From: Acinetobacter piscicola
GTDB taxonomy: Bacteria; Pseudomonadota; Gammaproteobacteria; Pseudomonadales; Moraxellaceae
Direction: 5' to 3'
Length of the DNA stretch: 64,000 nt
NCBI RefSeq assembly: GCF_015218165.1
Contig: NZ_CP048661.1
Coordinates: 84,816-148,815 of the forward strand
Below the pieces are notes generated by a model. The model searched no databases and was not told the origin of the DNA. It saw only the letters and a list, made by a program, of their open reading frames with translations. Below, in pieces: positions 31,508 through 42,293 of this stretch. Each line of letters opens with the position of its first letter. Within the stretch, counting starts at the first letter, position 1. The position numbers were made by a program, and so were the translations under genes.

Positions 31508-31970
31508 CGGGCACTGGCTGGCAATGTCTAGCAACGGCAGGCATTTCGGCTGAGGGTAAAAGAACTTTCCGCTAAGCGATAGACTGTATGTAAACACAGT
31601 ATTGCAAGGACGCGGAACATGCCTCATGTGGCGGCCAGGACGGCCAGCCGGGATCGGGATACTGGTCGTTACCAGAGCCACCGACCCGAGCAAACCCTTC
31701 TCTATCAGATCGTTGACGAGTATTACCCGGCATTCGCTGCGCTTATGGCAGAGCAGGGAAAGGAATTGCCGGGCTATGTGCAACGGGAATTTGAAGAATT
31801 TCTCCAATGCGGGCGGCTGGAGCATGGCTTTCTACGGGTTCGCTGCGAGTCTTGCCACGCCGAGCACCTGGTCGCTTTCAGCTGTAAGCGTCGCGGTTTC
31901 TGCCCGAGCTGTGGGGCGCGGCGGATGGCCGAAAGTGCCGCCTTGCTGGTTGATGAAGTACTGCCTGAAC
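31508..31970 (+). mobile_element. ISCR2, 5' part cut by IS26
   Basis: Identical at reading level to 38194-38656, including the transposase start MPHVAARTASRDRDTGRYQS at 31619. It is cut after VDEVLPE by IS26 at 31971. The Cys-rich zinc domain CESC-x14-CPSC is kept but the catalytic core is lost. Confidence 0.9.
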
Positions 31971-32790
31971 GGCACTGTTGCAAATAGTCGGTGGTGATAA
32001 ACTTATCATCCCCTTTTGCTGATGGAGCTGCACATGAACCCATTCAAAGGCCGGCATTTTCAGCGTGACATCATTCTGTGGGCCGTACGCTGGTACTGCA
32101 AATACGGCATCAGTTACCGTGAGCTGCAGGAGATGCTGGCTGAACGCGGAGTGAATGTCGATCACTCCACGATTTACCGCTGGGTTCAGCGTTATGCGCC
32201 TGAAATGGAAAAACGGCTGCGCTGGTACTGGCGTAACCCTTCCGATCTTTGCCCGTGGCACATGGATGAAACCTACGTGAAGGTCAATGGCCGCTGGGCG
32301 TATCTGTACCGGGCCGTCGACAGCCGGGGCCGCACTGTCGATTTTTATCTCTCCTCCCGTCGTAACAGCAAAGCTGCATACCGGTTTCTGGGTAAAATCC
32401 TCAACAACGTGAAGAAGTGGCAGATCCCGCGATTCATCAACACGGATAAAGCGCCCGCCTATGGTCGCGCGCTTGCTCTGCTCAAACGCGAAGGCCGGTG
32501 CCCGTCTGACGTTGAACACCGACAGATTAAGTACCGGAACAACGTGATTGAATGCGATCATGGCAAACTGAAACGGATAATCGGCGCCACGCTGGGATTT
32601 AAATCCATGAAGACGGCTTACGCCACCATCAAAGGTATTGAGGTGATGCGTGCACTACGCAAAGGCCAGGCCTCAGCATTTTATTATGGTGATCCCCTGG
32701 GCGAAATGCGCCTGGTAAGCAGAGTTTTTGAAATGTAAGGCCTTTGAATAAGACAAAAGGCTGCCTCATCGCTAACTTTGCAACAGTGCC
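31971..32790 (+). mobile_element. IS26: IS26, copy 1 (820 bp)
   Basis: Ends GGCACTGTTGCAAA and its complement, exact 820-bp length. TnpA 32034-32738 is 234 residues (MNPFKGRHFQRDIILWAVRW) with DDE residues in HMDETYVKV, NTDKAPAY and ECDHGKLKR. It is in direct orientation with the copy at 34198, so the pair can form a translocatable unit with aph(3')-Ia. Flanking 8-bp sequences do not match. Confidence 0.97.
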
Positions 32791-33179
32791 ATTTTAAGCG
32801 TTATGCTAAGCCCAGGAAGCCGCAGGATCTTTTGAACCACAACTGCATTAACGTCCGCTATTCTGATACGAGTGGATTGTACGCCTGGGAATTCGAGAAA
32901 GATGCTCAGAAATTCAGTCTGAAAGTCAAAGGGCAATATATTGCGAACAGCACGATTCATCAGCTCGATGCAGCATTAGACGGGCTGGGGATTGCCTATA
33001 TTCCCGAGTATGTTGCAGATGGATATATCAAAAGCGGCAAGCTGATTGCTGTTCTGACCGAGTGGTGTCCATATTTTGACGGCTACCATATTTATTATCC
33101 TCACCGCCGACAGGATTCTCCTGCGTTTATGGCTTTTCTGCAAGTTTTGCGTGACAGGTACAATAATGGAATAAGATAA
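32791..33179 (+). pseudogene. LysR-family regulator, C-terminal fragment
   Basis: About 128 residues of the substrate-binding domain ([42 protein letters not shown]) without the HTH. It is cut on the left by IS26. The fragment is a known hitch-hiker between IS26 and aph(3')-Ia and has no expected function. Confidence 0.8.
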
Positions 33180-33315
33180 ATTTATGAGTAAAGGATTATG
33201 TCCACGATAAGCACCTGGGTCGATTCCTGGGAGGCGGCCATGAGGGTAGGGAAGCGCCGTCCCGTCAAGTCAGCGTAATGCTCTGCCAGTGTTACAACCA
33301 ATTAACCAATTCTGA

Positions 33316-34131
33316 TTAGAAAAACTCATCGAGCATCAAATGAAACTGCAATTTATTCATATCAGGATTATCAATACCATATTTTTGAAAAAGCCGTTTC
33401 TGTAATGAAGGAGAAAACTCACCGAGGCAGTTCCATAGGATGGCAAGATCCTGGTATCGGTCTGCGATTCCGACTCGTCCAACATCAATACAACCTATTA
33501 ATTTCCCCTCGTCAAAAATAAGGTTATCAAGTGAGAAATCACCATGAGTGACGACTGAATCCGGTGAGAATGGCAAAAGCTTATGCATTTCTTTCCAGAC
33601 TTGTTCAACAGGCCAGCCATTACGCTCGTCATCAAAATCACTCGCATCAACCAAACCGTTATTCATTCGTGATTGCGCCTGAGCGAGACGAAATGCGCGA
33701 TCGCTGTTAAAAGGACAATTACAAACAGGAATCGAATGCAACCGGCGCAGGAACGCTGCCAGCGCATCAACAATATTTTCACCTGAATCAGGATATTCTT
33801 CTAATACCTGGAATGCTGTTTTCCCGGGGATCGCAGTGGTGAGTAACCATGCATCATCAGGAGTACGGATAAAATGCTTGATGGTCGGAAGAGGCATAAA
33901 TGCCGTCAGCCAGTTTAGTCTGACCATCTCATCTGTAACATCATTGGCAACGCTACCTTTGCCATGTTTCAGAAACAACTCTGGCGCATCGGGCTTCCCA
34001 TACAATCGATAGATTGTCGCACCTGATTGCCCGACATTATCGCGAGCCCATCTATACCCATATAAATCAGCATCCAGGTTGGAATTTAATCGCGGCCTCG
34101 AGCAAGACGTTTCCCGTTGAATATGGCTCAT
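33316..34131 (-). CDS. aph(3')-Ia: APH(3')-Ia aminoglycoside phosphotransferase
   Basis: 271 residues, the exact family length, beginning MSHIQRETSCSRPRLNSNLD. Catalytic loop VVTHGDFSLDN and metal motif GCIDVGRVGIADRYQD are intact. It phosphorylates the 3'-hydroxyl of kanamycin and neomycin using ATP. It is flanked by directly oriented IS26 copies, as in Tn4352/Tn6020-like units. Promoter region 34135-34190 is present. Confidence 0.96.
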   Translation of the reverse strand: MSHIQRETSCSRPRLNSNLDADLYGYRWARDNVGQSGATIYRLYGKPDAPELFLKHGKGSVANDVTDEMVRLNWLTAFMPLPTIKHFIRTPDDAWLLTTAIPGKTAFQVLEEYPDSGENIVDALAAFLRRLHSIPVCNCPFNSDRAFRLAQAQSRMNNGLVDASDFDDERNGWPVEQVWKEMHKLLPFSPDSVVTHGDFSLDNLIFDEGKLIGCIDVGRVGIADRYQDLAILWNCLGEFSPSLQKRLFQKYGIDNPDMNKLQFHLMLDEFF

Positions 34132-34197
34132 AACACCCCTTGTATTACTGTTTATGTAAGCAGACAGTTTTATTGTTCATGATGATATATTTTTATC

Positions 34198-35017
34198 GGC
34201 ACTGTTGCAAATAGTCGGTGGTGATAAACTTATCATCCCCTTTTGCTGATGGAGCTGCACATGAACCCATTCAAAGGCCGGCATTTTCAGCGTGACATCA
34301 TTCTGTGGGCCGTACGCTGGTACTGCAAATACGGCATCAGTTACCGTGAGCTGCAGGAGATGCTGGCTGAACGCGGAGTGAATGTCGATCACTCCACGAT
34401 TTACCGCTGGGTTCAGCGTTATGCGCCTGAAATGGAAAAACGGCTGCGCTGGTACTGGCGTAACCCTTCCGATCTTTGCCCGTGGCACATGGATGAAACC
34501 TACGTGAAGGTCAATGGCCGCTGGGCGTATCTGTACCGGGCCGTCGACAGCCGGGGCCGCACTGTCGATTTTTATCTCTCCTCCCGTCGTAACAGCAAAG
34601 CTGCATACCGGTTTCTGGGTAAAATCCTCAACAACGTGAAGAAGTGGCAGATCCCGCGATTCATCAACACGGATAAAGCGCCCGCCTATGGTCGCGCGCT
34701 TGCTCTGCTCAAACGCGAAGGCCGGTGCCCGTCTGACGTTGAACACCGACAGATTAAGTACCGGAACAACGTGATTGAATGCGATCATGGCAAACTGAAA
34801 CGGATAATCGGCGCCACGCTGGGATTTAAATCCATGAAGACGGCTTACGCCACCATCAAAGGTATTGAGGTGATGCGTGCACTACGCAAAGGCCAGGCCT
34901 CAGCATTTTATTATGGTGATCCCCTGGGCGAAATGCGCCTGGTAAGCAGAGTTTTTGAAATGTAAGGCCTTTGAATAAGACAAAAGGCTGCCTCATCGCT
35001 AACTTTGCAACAGTGCC
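34198..35017 (+). mobile_element. IS26: IS26, copy 2 (820 bp)
   Basis: Same sequence and orientation as copy 1; TnpA 34261-34965. It borders aph(3')-Ia on the left and truncates a xerD-like gene on the right at 35018. Confidence 0.97.
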
Positions 35018-35631
35018 AGTTTTATTACGAACGTGTTTTGGGTGGACAACGGAAAACATATTTCATCGAAAGACCAAAAAAAGAAAAAACACTTCCTGTT
35101 GTGATGAGTGAAGAAGAAACCATTCGGGTACTACGCGCTATTGAAAACGTGAAACACAAGGCTATTCTGATGACTATTTATTCGGCAGGTTTGCGCATTT
35201 CTGAATGTATAAACCTGAAAATAAAAGACATTGACTCCAAGCGCATGCAAATTCGTATAGAACAGTCAAAAGGAAAAAGAGATCGTTATACCATTTTATC
35301 TGAGAAAACATTAATTATTTTAAGAACATACTTTATGGAATATAAACCAAAAGATTATTTATTTGAAGGTCAAAAAGGTGGCGCATACTCAAGCCGAAGT
35401 ATTCAAAACATTTTTAAAGCAGCTGTTTTAAAAGCAAAGATTCAAAAGGAAGTTACTGTACATACCTTACGACATAGCTTTGCAACGCATTTGCTTGAGA
35501 ATGGTACGAGTTTACGTTATATTCAATCGTTGTTAGGTCATTCAAGCAGTAAAACAACTGAGGTTTATACACATATTACCACCAAGGGAATGGAACAATT
35601 AAAAAGTCCGATGGATTTGTTAGATATATAG
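35018..35631 (+). pseudogene. XerD-like tyrosine recombinase, 5' truncated
   Basis: About 204 residues remain: core-binding end, then catalytic Arg in YSAGLRISECINL, HTLRHSFATHLLENG and LGHSSSKTTEVYTHI. The N-terminal part is removed by IS26. AT-rich Bacteroidota-like gene that typically precedes tet(X) in ISCR2 segments (xerD-tet(X)-res order). The catalytic residues survive but a start codon is lacking. Confidence 0.88.
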
Positions 35632-35820
35632 AAAGGATTTGTATATTTGAGCAAAACTTAACAAAAAGCACTATGAATATAAATCCTTTTGAGAGAGTAG
35701 AAACGAACGGTAAACGGTTGAAAACGGATTTGTCACTGATAATGAAAGGTTTAGCAAAATAAGATATAGTGGATATATACGCCATTTGGCGTATAGCCAC
35801 TTGTTATGTGCCATTTTTGA

Positions 35821-36987
<1,167 letters not shown>

Positions 36988-37135
36988 ACAGTAAGAAAAA
37001 ACGGCTACTAACAAGCAGTTTTGCAATAGTGGGGCAGAAGTGCAAAATTGAACTTGTGTGCTTCTATCAACTTTTGTACATTAGCTGCCAGTTTAAGATG
37101 GGTGCATTTGAGTATGCCCAAAGGAGCCCGCAAGT

Positions 37136-37873
37136 ATGCGCAGGACGAAGCCAGTAGCCGCGCCGATGGTGGCGCGGGTCTATCTGCGCGTCAGCACCGA
37201 CGCGCAGGACTTGGAACGCCAAGAGGCGATCACTACGGCCGCGAAGGCCGCCGGCTACTACGTCGCCGGCATCTACCGTGAGAAGGCATCCGGCGCACGC
37301 GCCGACCGGCCTGAGCTGCTGCGCATGATCGGCGACCTACAGCCCGGCGAGGTGGTCATTGCCGAGAAGATCGACCGCATCAGCCGCCTACCTTTGCCCG
37401 AGGCCGAGCGCCTGGTGGCCTCGATACAGGCCAAAGGCGCACGCCTGGCCGTCCCTGGCGTGGTCGATCTATCCGACCTGGCGGCCGAGGCCCAGGGCGT
37501 CGCCAAGATCGTGCTGGAAGCCGTGCAGATCATGCTTTTTCGCCTGGCCTTGCAGATGGCCCGCGACGACTACGAGGACAGGCGCGAACGCCAGCGCCAA
37601 GGCATTGAGTTGGCCCGCCAGGCCGGGCGGTACAAGGGCCGCCGTGCTGATCCGAAGCGCCGCGCCCAAGTTGTCGCGCTGCGCAAGTCCGGCTACAGCA
37701 TCAACAAGACCGCCGAGCTGGCCTGGTACAGTGCGGCCCAGGTGAAACGGATATGGGCCGAGGTCAGCCAGGCCGAAGCGAAGCAGCACGGCGCGTTCGT
37801 GGAGGACGCATTGACGGAAGCCGATGCCCTGGCCGCTGTCGGCCAGGATGAGCGCCAGGAGGAAAGGGCATGA
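37136..37873 (+). CDS. Serine recombinase/resolvase
   Basis: 245 residues, GC-rich unlike tet(X). ARVYLRVSTDAQDLERQ has the nucleophile Ser20; EKIDRISRLP is the catalytic helix region; the C-terminal HTH (SGYSINKTAELAWYSAAQVK) binds DNA. It is the "res" gene that follows tet(X) in xerD-tet(X)-res units. The next gene overlaps its stop by 4 bases. Donor differs from the tet(X) donor by base composition. Confidence 0.88.
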   Translation: MRRTKPVAAPMVARVYLRVSTDAQDLERQEAITTAAKAAGYYVAGIYREKASGARADRPELLRMIGDLQPGEVVIAEKIDRISRLPLPEAERLVASIQAKGARLAVPGVVDLSDLAAEAQGVAKIVLEAVQIMLFRLALQMARDDYEDRRERQRQGIELARQAGRYKGRRADPKRRAQVVALRKSGYSINKTAELAWYSAAQVKRIWAEVSQAEAKQHGAFVEDALTEADALAAVGQDERQEERA

Positions 37874-38094
37874 AGAAGCCGAACCAAGACGACGAGCCGT
37901 TTTTCATCACCGAGGAGATTGCGGCCGAAATGATCGCCGGCGGCTATGAGTTCGAGCTGCCGCCCATTCCTTGCACCATCCGCCTACGCGACGTGCTGGA
38001 GCGCATGACCGATGCTGAGCTAGCATTGCAGCCGGGCGAGATCGCCGACCAGGAGCGTGAACGCTGCCGGCGCAAGCCGTGTTCAACCTCATGA
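37870..38094 (+). CDS. Hypothetical protein coupled to resolvase
   Basis: 74 residues, overlapping the resolvase stop by ATGA. The body PNQDDEPFFITEEIAAEMIA and RLRDVLERMTDAEL is acidic and helical. The tail (CRRKPCSTS) may be altered by the junction at about 38090. Family not recognised. Confidence 0.55.
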   Translation: MKKPNQDDEPFFITEEIAAEMIAGGYEFELPPIPCTIRLRDVLERMTDAELALQPGEIADQERERCRRKPCSTS

Positions 38095-38098
38095 TCTG

Positions 38099-38193
38099 GT
38101 CATGGTATTTTTCATGGCACTGAGCCTGATAGTTCTTGCAAATTGTTGTCACTAAAGGGTTTTGTGTGCTTGTTTACAATCGAGTGGGAGTGA
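38099..38193 (+). other. Island end plus att core next to ISCR2
   Basis: CATGGTATTTTTCATGG, about 60 bases, CTTGTTTACAAT, then GAGTGGGAGTGA. The same arrangement occurs at 44516-44605, where the core is AAGTGGGAGTA. Here the right-end sequence, the guaA-type core and the ISCR2 left end are joined, as in a circular or tandem junction. Confidence 0.5.
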
Positions 38194-40033
38194 CGGGCAC
38201 TGGCTGGCAATGTCTAGCAACGGCAGGCATTTCGGCTGAGGGTAAAAGAACTTTCCGCTAAGCGATAGACTGTATGTAAACACAGTATTGCAAGGACGCG
38301 GAACATGCCTCATGTGGCGGCCAGGACGGCCAGCCGGGATCGGGATACTGGTCGTTACCAGAGCCACCGACCCGAGCAAACCCTTCTCTATCAGATCGTT
38401 GACGAGTATTACCCGGCATTCGCTGCGCTTATGGCAGAGCAGGGAAAGGAATTGCCGGGCTATGTGCAACGGGAATTTGAAGAATTTCTCCAATGCGGGC
38501 GGCTGGAGCATGGCTTTCTACGGGTTCGCTGCGAGTCTTGCCACGCCGAGCACCTGGTCGCTTTCAGCTGTAAGCGTCGCGGTTTCTGCCCGAGCTGTGG
38601 GGCGCGGCGGATGGCCGAAAGTGCCGCCTTGCTGGTTGATGAAGTACTGCCTGAACAACCCATGCGTCAGTGGGTGTTGAGCTTCCCGTTTCAGCTGCGT
38701 TTCCTGTTTGCCAGCCGGCCCGAGATCATGGGGTGGGTGCTGGGCATCGTTTACCGCGTCATTGCCACGCACCTGGTCAAGAAAGCGGGCCATACCCACC
38801 AAGTGGCCAAGACGGGCGCGGTCACCCTGATCCAGCGTTTTGGATCGGCGCTCAATCTGAATGTTCACTTCCACATGCTGTTTCTCGACGGTGTGTATGT
38901 CGAGCAATCCCACGGCTCAGCGCGTTTCCGCTGGGTCAAGGCGCCGACCAGCCCAGAGCTCACCCAGCTGACGCACACCATCGCCCACCGGGTGGGTCGC
39001 TATCTGGAACGGCAAGGCCTGCTGGAACGGGATGTCGAAAACAGCTATCTGGCCTCGGATGCGGTGGATGACGACCCGATGACACCCCTGCTGGGGCACT
39101 CGATCACTTACCGTATCGCTGTCGGTTCACAGGCGGGGCGAAAGGTGTTCACTTTGCAAACTCTGCCGACCAGTGGTGATCCGTTCGGTGACGGGATTGG
39201 CAAGGTAGCCGGGTCCAGCCTGCACGCCGGCGTGGCGGCCAGGGCCGATGAACGCAAGAAGCTCGAACGGCTGTGCCGGTACATCAGCCGCCCGGCGGTA
39301 TCCGAGAAGCGGCTGTCGTTAACACGAGGCGGCAACGTGCGCTACCAGCTCAAGACGCCGTACCGGGACGGCACCACGCACGTCATTTTCGAACCATTGG
39401 ATTTCATTGCAAGGCTGGCCGCCCTGGTACCGAAGCCCAGAGTCAACCTAACCCGCTTCCACGGGGTGTTCGCACCCAACAGTCGGCACCGGGCGTTGGT
39501 CACGCCGGCAAAACGGGGCAGGGGCAACAAGGTCAGGGTGGCTGATGAACCGGCAACACCAGCACAACGGCGAGCGTCGATGACATGGGCGCAACGGCTC
39601 AAGCGTGTTTTCAATATCGACATCGAGACCTGCAGCGGCTGCGGCGGCGCCATGAAAGTCATCGCCTGCATTGAAGACCCTATAGTGATCAAGCAGATCC
39701 TTGATCACCTGAAGCACAAAGCCGAAACCAGCGGGACCAGGGCGTTACCCGAAAGCCGGGCGCCACCGGCTGAGCTGCTCCTGGGTCTGTTTGACTGACG
39801 AGCCTGAAGGCCAACGATACCAATCAAAATGCTGCGTTCACAGCGCCGCGGCAGGGATCCGCCGTGCTGGTTGTCGGAAAAGGAGCCGCTAGTGGGAAAG
39901 AGGAGGGTAAATTTTCAGCGTTGCTGGCTCCCCGTCAGCCGGATTGGGTTGCATCGCAGGGGTGTCGAAAGAGTCAACTGCGGTCCAAAGCTGTTGGACT
40001 TGGGTGAAAAGGGCGTTTATTCTTCCTATACGT
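38194..40033 (+). mobile_element. ISCR2: ISCR2 (complete)
   Basis: About 1.84 kb ending in the oriIS sequence GGGCGTTTATTCTTCCTATACG. It carries the intact transposase gene and is the only copy here able to supply it. Rolling-circle replication starting at oriIS and reading through terIS can carry upstream DNA, here tet(X) and res. Confidence 0.95.
38305..39798 (+). CDS. rcr2: ISCR2 rolling-circle transposase
   Basis: 497 residues, IS91-type HUH transposase. Zinc domain CESCHAEHLV-x8-GFCPSCG near residue 75, HUH in LNVHFHMLFLDG (about residue 189), and the C-terminal motif CSGCGGAMKVI. It opens single-strand transposition at oriIS, which lies 235 bases downstream. GC-rich. No frameshift is seen. 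Confidence 0.95.
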   Translation: MPHVAARTASRDRDTGRYQSHRPEQTLLYQIVDEYYPAFAALMAEQGKELPGYVQREFEEFLQCGRLEHGFLRVRCESCHAEHLVAFSCKRRGFCPSCGARRMAESAALLVDEVLPEQPMRQWVLSFPFQLRFLFASRPEIMGWVLGIVYRVIATHLVKKAGHTHQVAKTGAVTLIQRFGSALNLNVHFHMLFLDGVYVEQSHGSARFRWVKAPTSPELTQLTHTIAHRVGRYLERQGLLERDVENSYLASDAVDDDPMTPLLGHSITYRIAVGSQAGRKVFTLQTLPTSGDPFGDGIGKVAGSSLHAGVAARADERKKLERLCRYISRPAVSEKRLSLTRGGNVRYQLKTPYRDGTTHVIFEPLDFIARLAALVPKPRVNLTRFHGVFAPNSRHRALVTPAKRGRGNKVRVADEPATPAQRRASMTWAQRLKRVFNIDIETCSGCGGAMKVIACIEDPIVIKQILDHLKHKAETSGTRALPESRAPPAELLLGLFD

Positions 40034-40035
40034 GA

Positions 40036-40471
40036 ACCGCATCCTACGGAATGAGTAACCCTTGCCCTATTGTGAGTAGAACGTCGTATAATTCAAACGA
40101 AAGCAGTTAATAGGTATGAAATATCACAGCACAAAAGAGCGACAGGACATGTTTAGATGATGTTATTATAAAATAATAACATCATGGATGAATAAAAAAT
40201 AATTTTCTATCTTTACAACTATGTTATACTTCTATGATAAGGCTATGATGGCAAAGCCTTGGTTTTCCTAATCAAATAGTCGCCGAGATGGCTTCAATGC
40301 GACAGTAGGTCTACTGTCTCACAATTAATTCATGTATCAGATTTTTGTTCCCTGATGGGAAGTGTTATCCATACGAAAAGAATATGGGTAAAGTGTTACA
40401 CCTGTATATGACATTCAGAATGTCCTGTCGGGGGAACTGGTACCAATTTAATAAAAGAAAACAGTATAGAA
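40036..40471 (+). promoter_or_regulatory. Leader region of the macrolide phosphotransferase gene
   Basis: This 436-base stretch has no full gene. It shows a hairpin GATGTTATTAT-AAA-ATAATAACATC (40159-40183), a TATACT box near 40227, a six-codon frame ATG GCT TCA ATG CGA CAG TAG (40288-40308), and a perfect hairpin GACAGTAG-GT-CTACTGTC (40301-40318) that contains the stop of that frame. A leader frame joined to a hairpin is the usual layout for ribosome-stalling control of macrolide genes. Confidence 0.4.
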
Positions 40472-41359
40472 ATGACAATCGAAGATATGCAAACATTAGC
40501 CCTAGAGCATGGGCTGAGAATTTCGGAAGAGATGAGCGTCAATGAGATGGGCATCGACTTTAGAGTTGCCTTTGTAAAGGAAGTAAACGGTGAGAACTGG
40601 GTACTCCGTATACCTCGAAGAAGCGATATGCTTGAACAAATCGAAAATGAAAGTAGAATATTGGATTTAGCCAAAAGAAACCTGTCGATCAATGTCCCTG
40701 ATTGGAAAATTGTATCGGAGCGCCTAATAGCCTACCCTTTACTGGAGGATGCGCCTGCTCTGACATTCGATGCGATAACACATGAGGTTTCTTGGAACAT
40801 AGATCGCGATAGCATAGCTTATGTGGAGTCTCTGGCAAAATCATTGGCCGAATTACATCGTATTACAGCTGACGATGTGAGAAAGAGCAACTTGAAAATA
40901 ATGACTCCAAGTGAATTGAGGACCGAAATAGCTGACCGTATCCACTTGGTGAAATCTGAGATAGGTATCAGCGAGCCGTTGGAAAACAGATACCGTAGAT
41001 GGTTGGACAATGACCCTTTGTGGCCTGAATTCACTTGTTTCATCCATGGCGATCTCTATGCAGGGCATGTCTTAACCTCGAAGGAAGGTAAGACCTCTGG
41101 TATCATAGATTGGTCTACTGCGCATATGGGTGATCCTGCACTGGACTTTTCTGGTCACGTATCGGTTTTTGGAGAGGATAGCCTGAAGAGTTTGATAACG
41201 GAGTATGCTAAACAAGGCGGAACGATATGGGATAGGCTCTACGAACAATCTATAGAGAGGGCTGCTGCAGCTCCATTAGCATATGGCGCTTTTGCGGTAG
41301 AGTGCAACGACGATAATCATATCAATGCCGCCAGAGCAGCCTTAGGTATTGTTCAATAA
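40472..41359 (+). CDS. mph: Macrolide 2'-phosphotransferase, Mph family
   Basis: 295 residues. FIHGDLYAGHVL (about 189-200) is the catalytic loop and GIIDWSTAHMGDPALDF (about 208) the metal-binding motif of Mph-type kinases, which inactivate erythromycin-class drugs with GTP. The N-terminus MTIEDMQTLALEHGLRISEE follows the Mph(B)/(E)/(G) pattern, but many positions differ from my memory of Mph(E), so the subtype is open. No msr(E) efflux gene precedes it, unlike the usual msr(E)-mph(E) pair. Confidence 0.88.
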   Translation: MTIEDMQTLALEHGLRISEEMSVNEMGIDFRVAFVKEVNGENWVLRIPRRSDMLEQIENESRILDLAKRNLSINVPDWKIVSERLIAYPLLEDAPALTFDAITHEVSWNIDRDSIAYVESLAKSLAELHRITADDVRKSNLKIMTPSELRTEIADRIHLVKSEIGISEPLENRYRRWLDNDPLWPEFTCFIHGDLYAGHVLTSKEGKTSGIIDWSTAHMGDPALDFSGHVSVFGEDSLKSLITEYAKQGGTIWDRLYEQSIERAAAAPLAYGAFAVECNDDNHINAARAALGIVQ

Positions 41360-41432
41360 AATGATGTGAGGATACTTTTTTAAATGCTAAAATAGGAGTT
41401 CGATTGGTGCCACTTAAGAGTATCATTGATTT

Positions 41433-41897
41433 CTATTTTAGCCAGTATCCTCCACTTTTAGGAGCTCCTCGAAACTCGATTTTATGATCATCTCTTAAGA
41501 TTTTGAGCCACCGCTCTACTATCTTGACAGGAACTAATAGCTCGTTTACTAAAAATGGTGCACGCTTTCCTGGATTAGTTCTTATCTGATTAAATAGTAG
41601 ATTTACTCCCTCACTTACTCCCTCATTAGATTCGAAAAGTAGCTTTGATGAGACAATAACTCGAAAACCGTGCTGGAAATTTTCAAAGACAGGGGGACGC
41701 AGACCATAGGATGCGAAGCCTTCTTGGATTCGTTTGATGCCTGACCCATATTTTTCAATAAAATGCGCTTCTTTGAACGTGGCAGATATCCTTTTATTGC
41801 GCACCCATGGCGAGTAATCTTCACGAAGAAGCTGATCAATCGTTAAGTTATCAGCTAAACCACCTGGATTGAAAAACTCTATGGAATTGTAATACAC
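41433..41897 (-). pseudogene. AlbA_2/RecG-like ATP-binding regulator, 3' fragment
   Basis: Residues INPGG-like FFNPGGLADNLTIDQLL, AHFIEKYGSGIKRI and RPPVFENFQHGFRVIV are the C-terminal part of AlbA_2 plus HATPase_c_4 transcription regulators, followed by a winged helix (LVPVKIVERWLKIL). The N-terminal half is missing; homology stops near the ISCR2 end at 41924. Likely a Bacteroidota fragment that travelled with the mph segment. Confidence 0.75.
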
Positions 41898-41923
41898 CCT
41901 GATTATGGAATCGGCAAATTAAT

Positions 41924-41959
41924 TTGGACTTGGGTGAAAAGGGCGTTTATTCTTCCTAT
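41924..41959 (+). mobile_element. Bare oriIS end of ISCR2
   Basis: TTGGACTTGGGTGAAAAGGG then CGTTTATTCTTCCTAT is identical to 39998-40030. Only the last ~36 bases of the element remain, joined to the glmM fragment. This shows another ISCR2 once stood beside glmM-sul2 and that its body was deleted. Confidence 0.9.
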
Positions 41960-42207
41960 TACGTTGTCGGCAGCGGGCCAAAAAGGAATACGTCCATGCC
42001 CATCGAGGTGAAACCGGCTGTGAGCGCGGGTTCAAGCATATAGCCCGACAGGCGCGTATCCTTGCCGATCACGACACGATGGCGGTGGTCACCGCGACGA
42101 AAGACACGGCCAGCCGCCATGCCGACGCGCAAGGCGGTTTCCGCCGTCATCGCGCCTTCGTTGGCTTTGCCACGAATACCGTCTGTGCCGAAATATTTGC
42201 GCACCAT
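41960..42207 (-). pseudogene. glmM: glmM (phosphoglucosamine mutase) 5' fragment
   Basis: [20 protein letters not shown] then [18 protein letters not shown] is the GlmM N-terminus, cut at residue 80 by the ISCR2 end. It follows sul2 in the same direction, reflecting the ancestral folP(sul2)-glmM chromosomal order from which sul2 was captured. Confidence 0.92.
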
Positions 42208-42293
42208 AAGGTCAATTATCCTGTCGTCGGGTCGCCCTCAAAGGGGACATGCCTGCTGAACCGCGAATATAGAGAAATATCCCGAATGTGCAG

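Noticed and set aside
31878..32561. 227-codon minus-strand frame within IS26
   Set aside because: Antisense of the IS26 transposase; the same shadow appears at 34177-34788.
31971..35017. IS26-aph(3')-Ia-IS26 read as a cleanly transposed compound unit
   Set aside because: The outer flanks show no 8-bp duplication, and both sides truncate other genes, so it arose by IS26-mediated joining.
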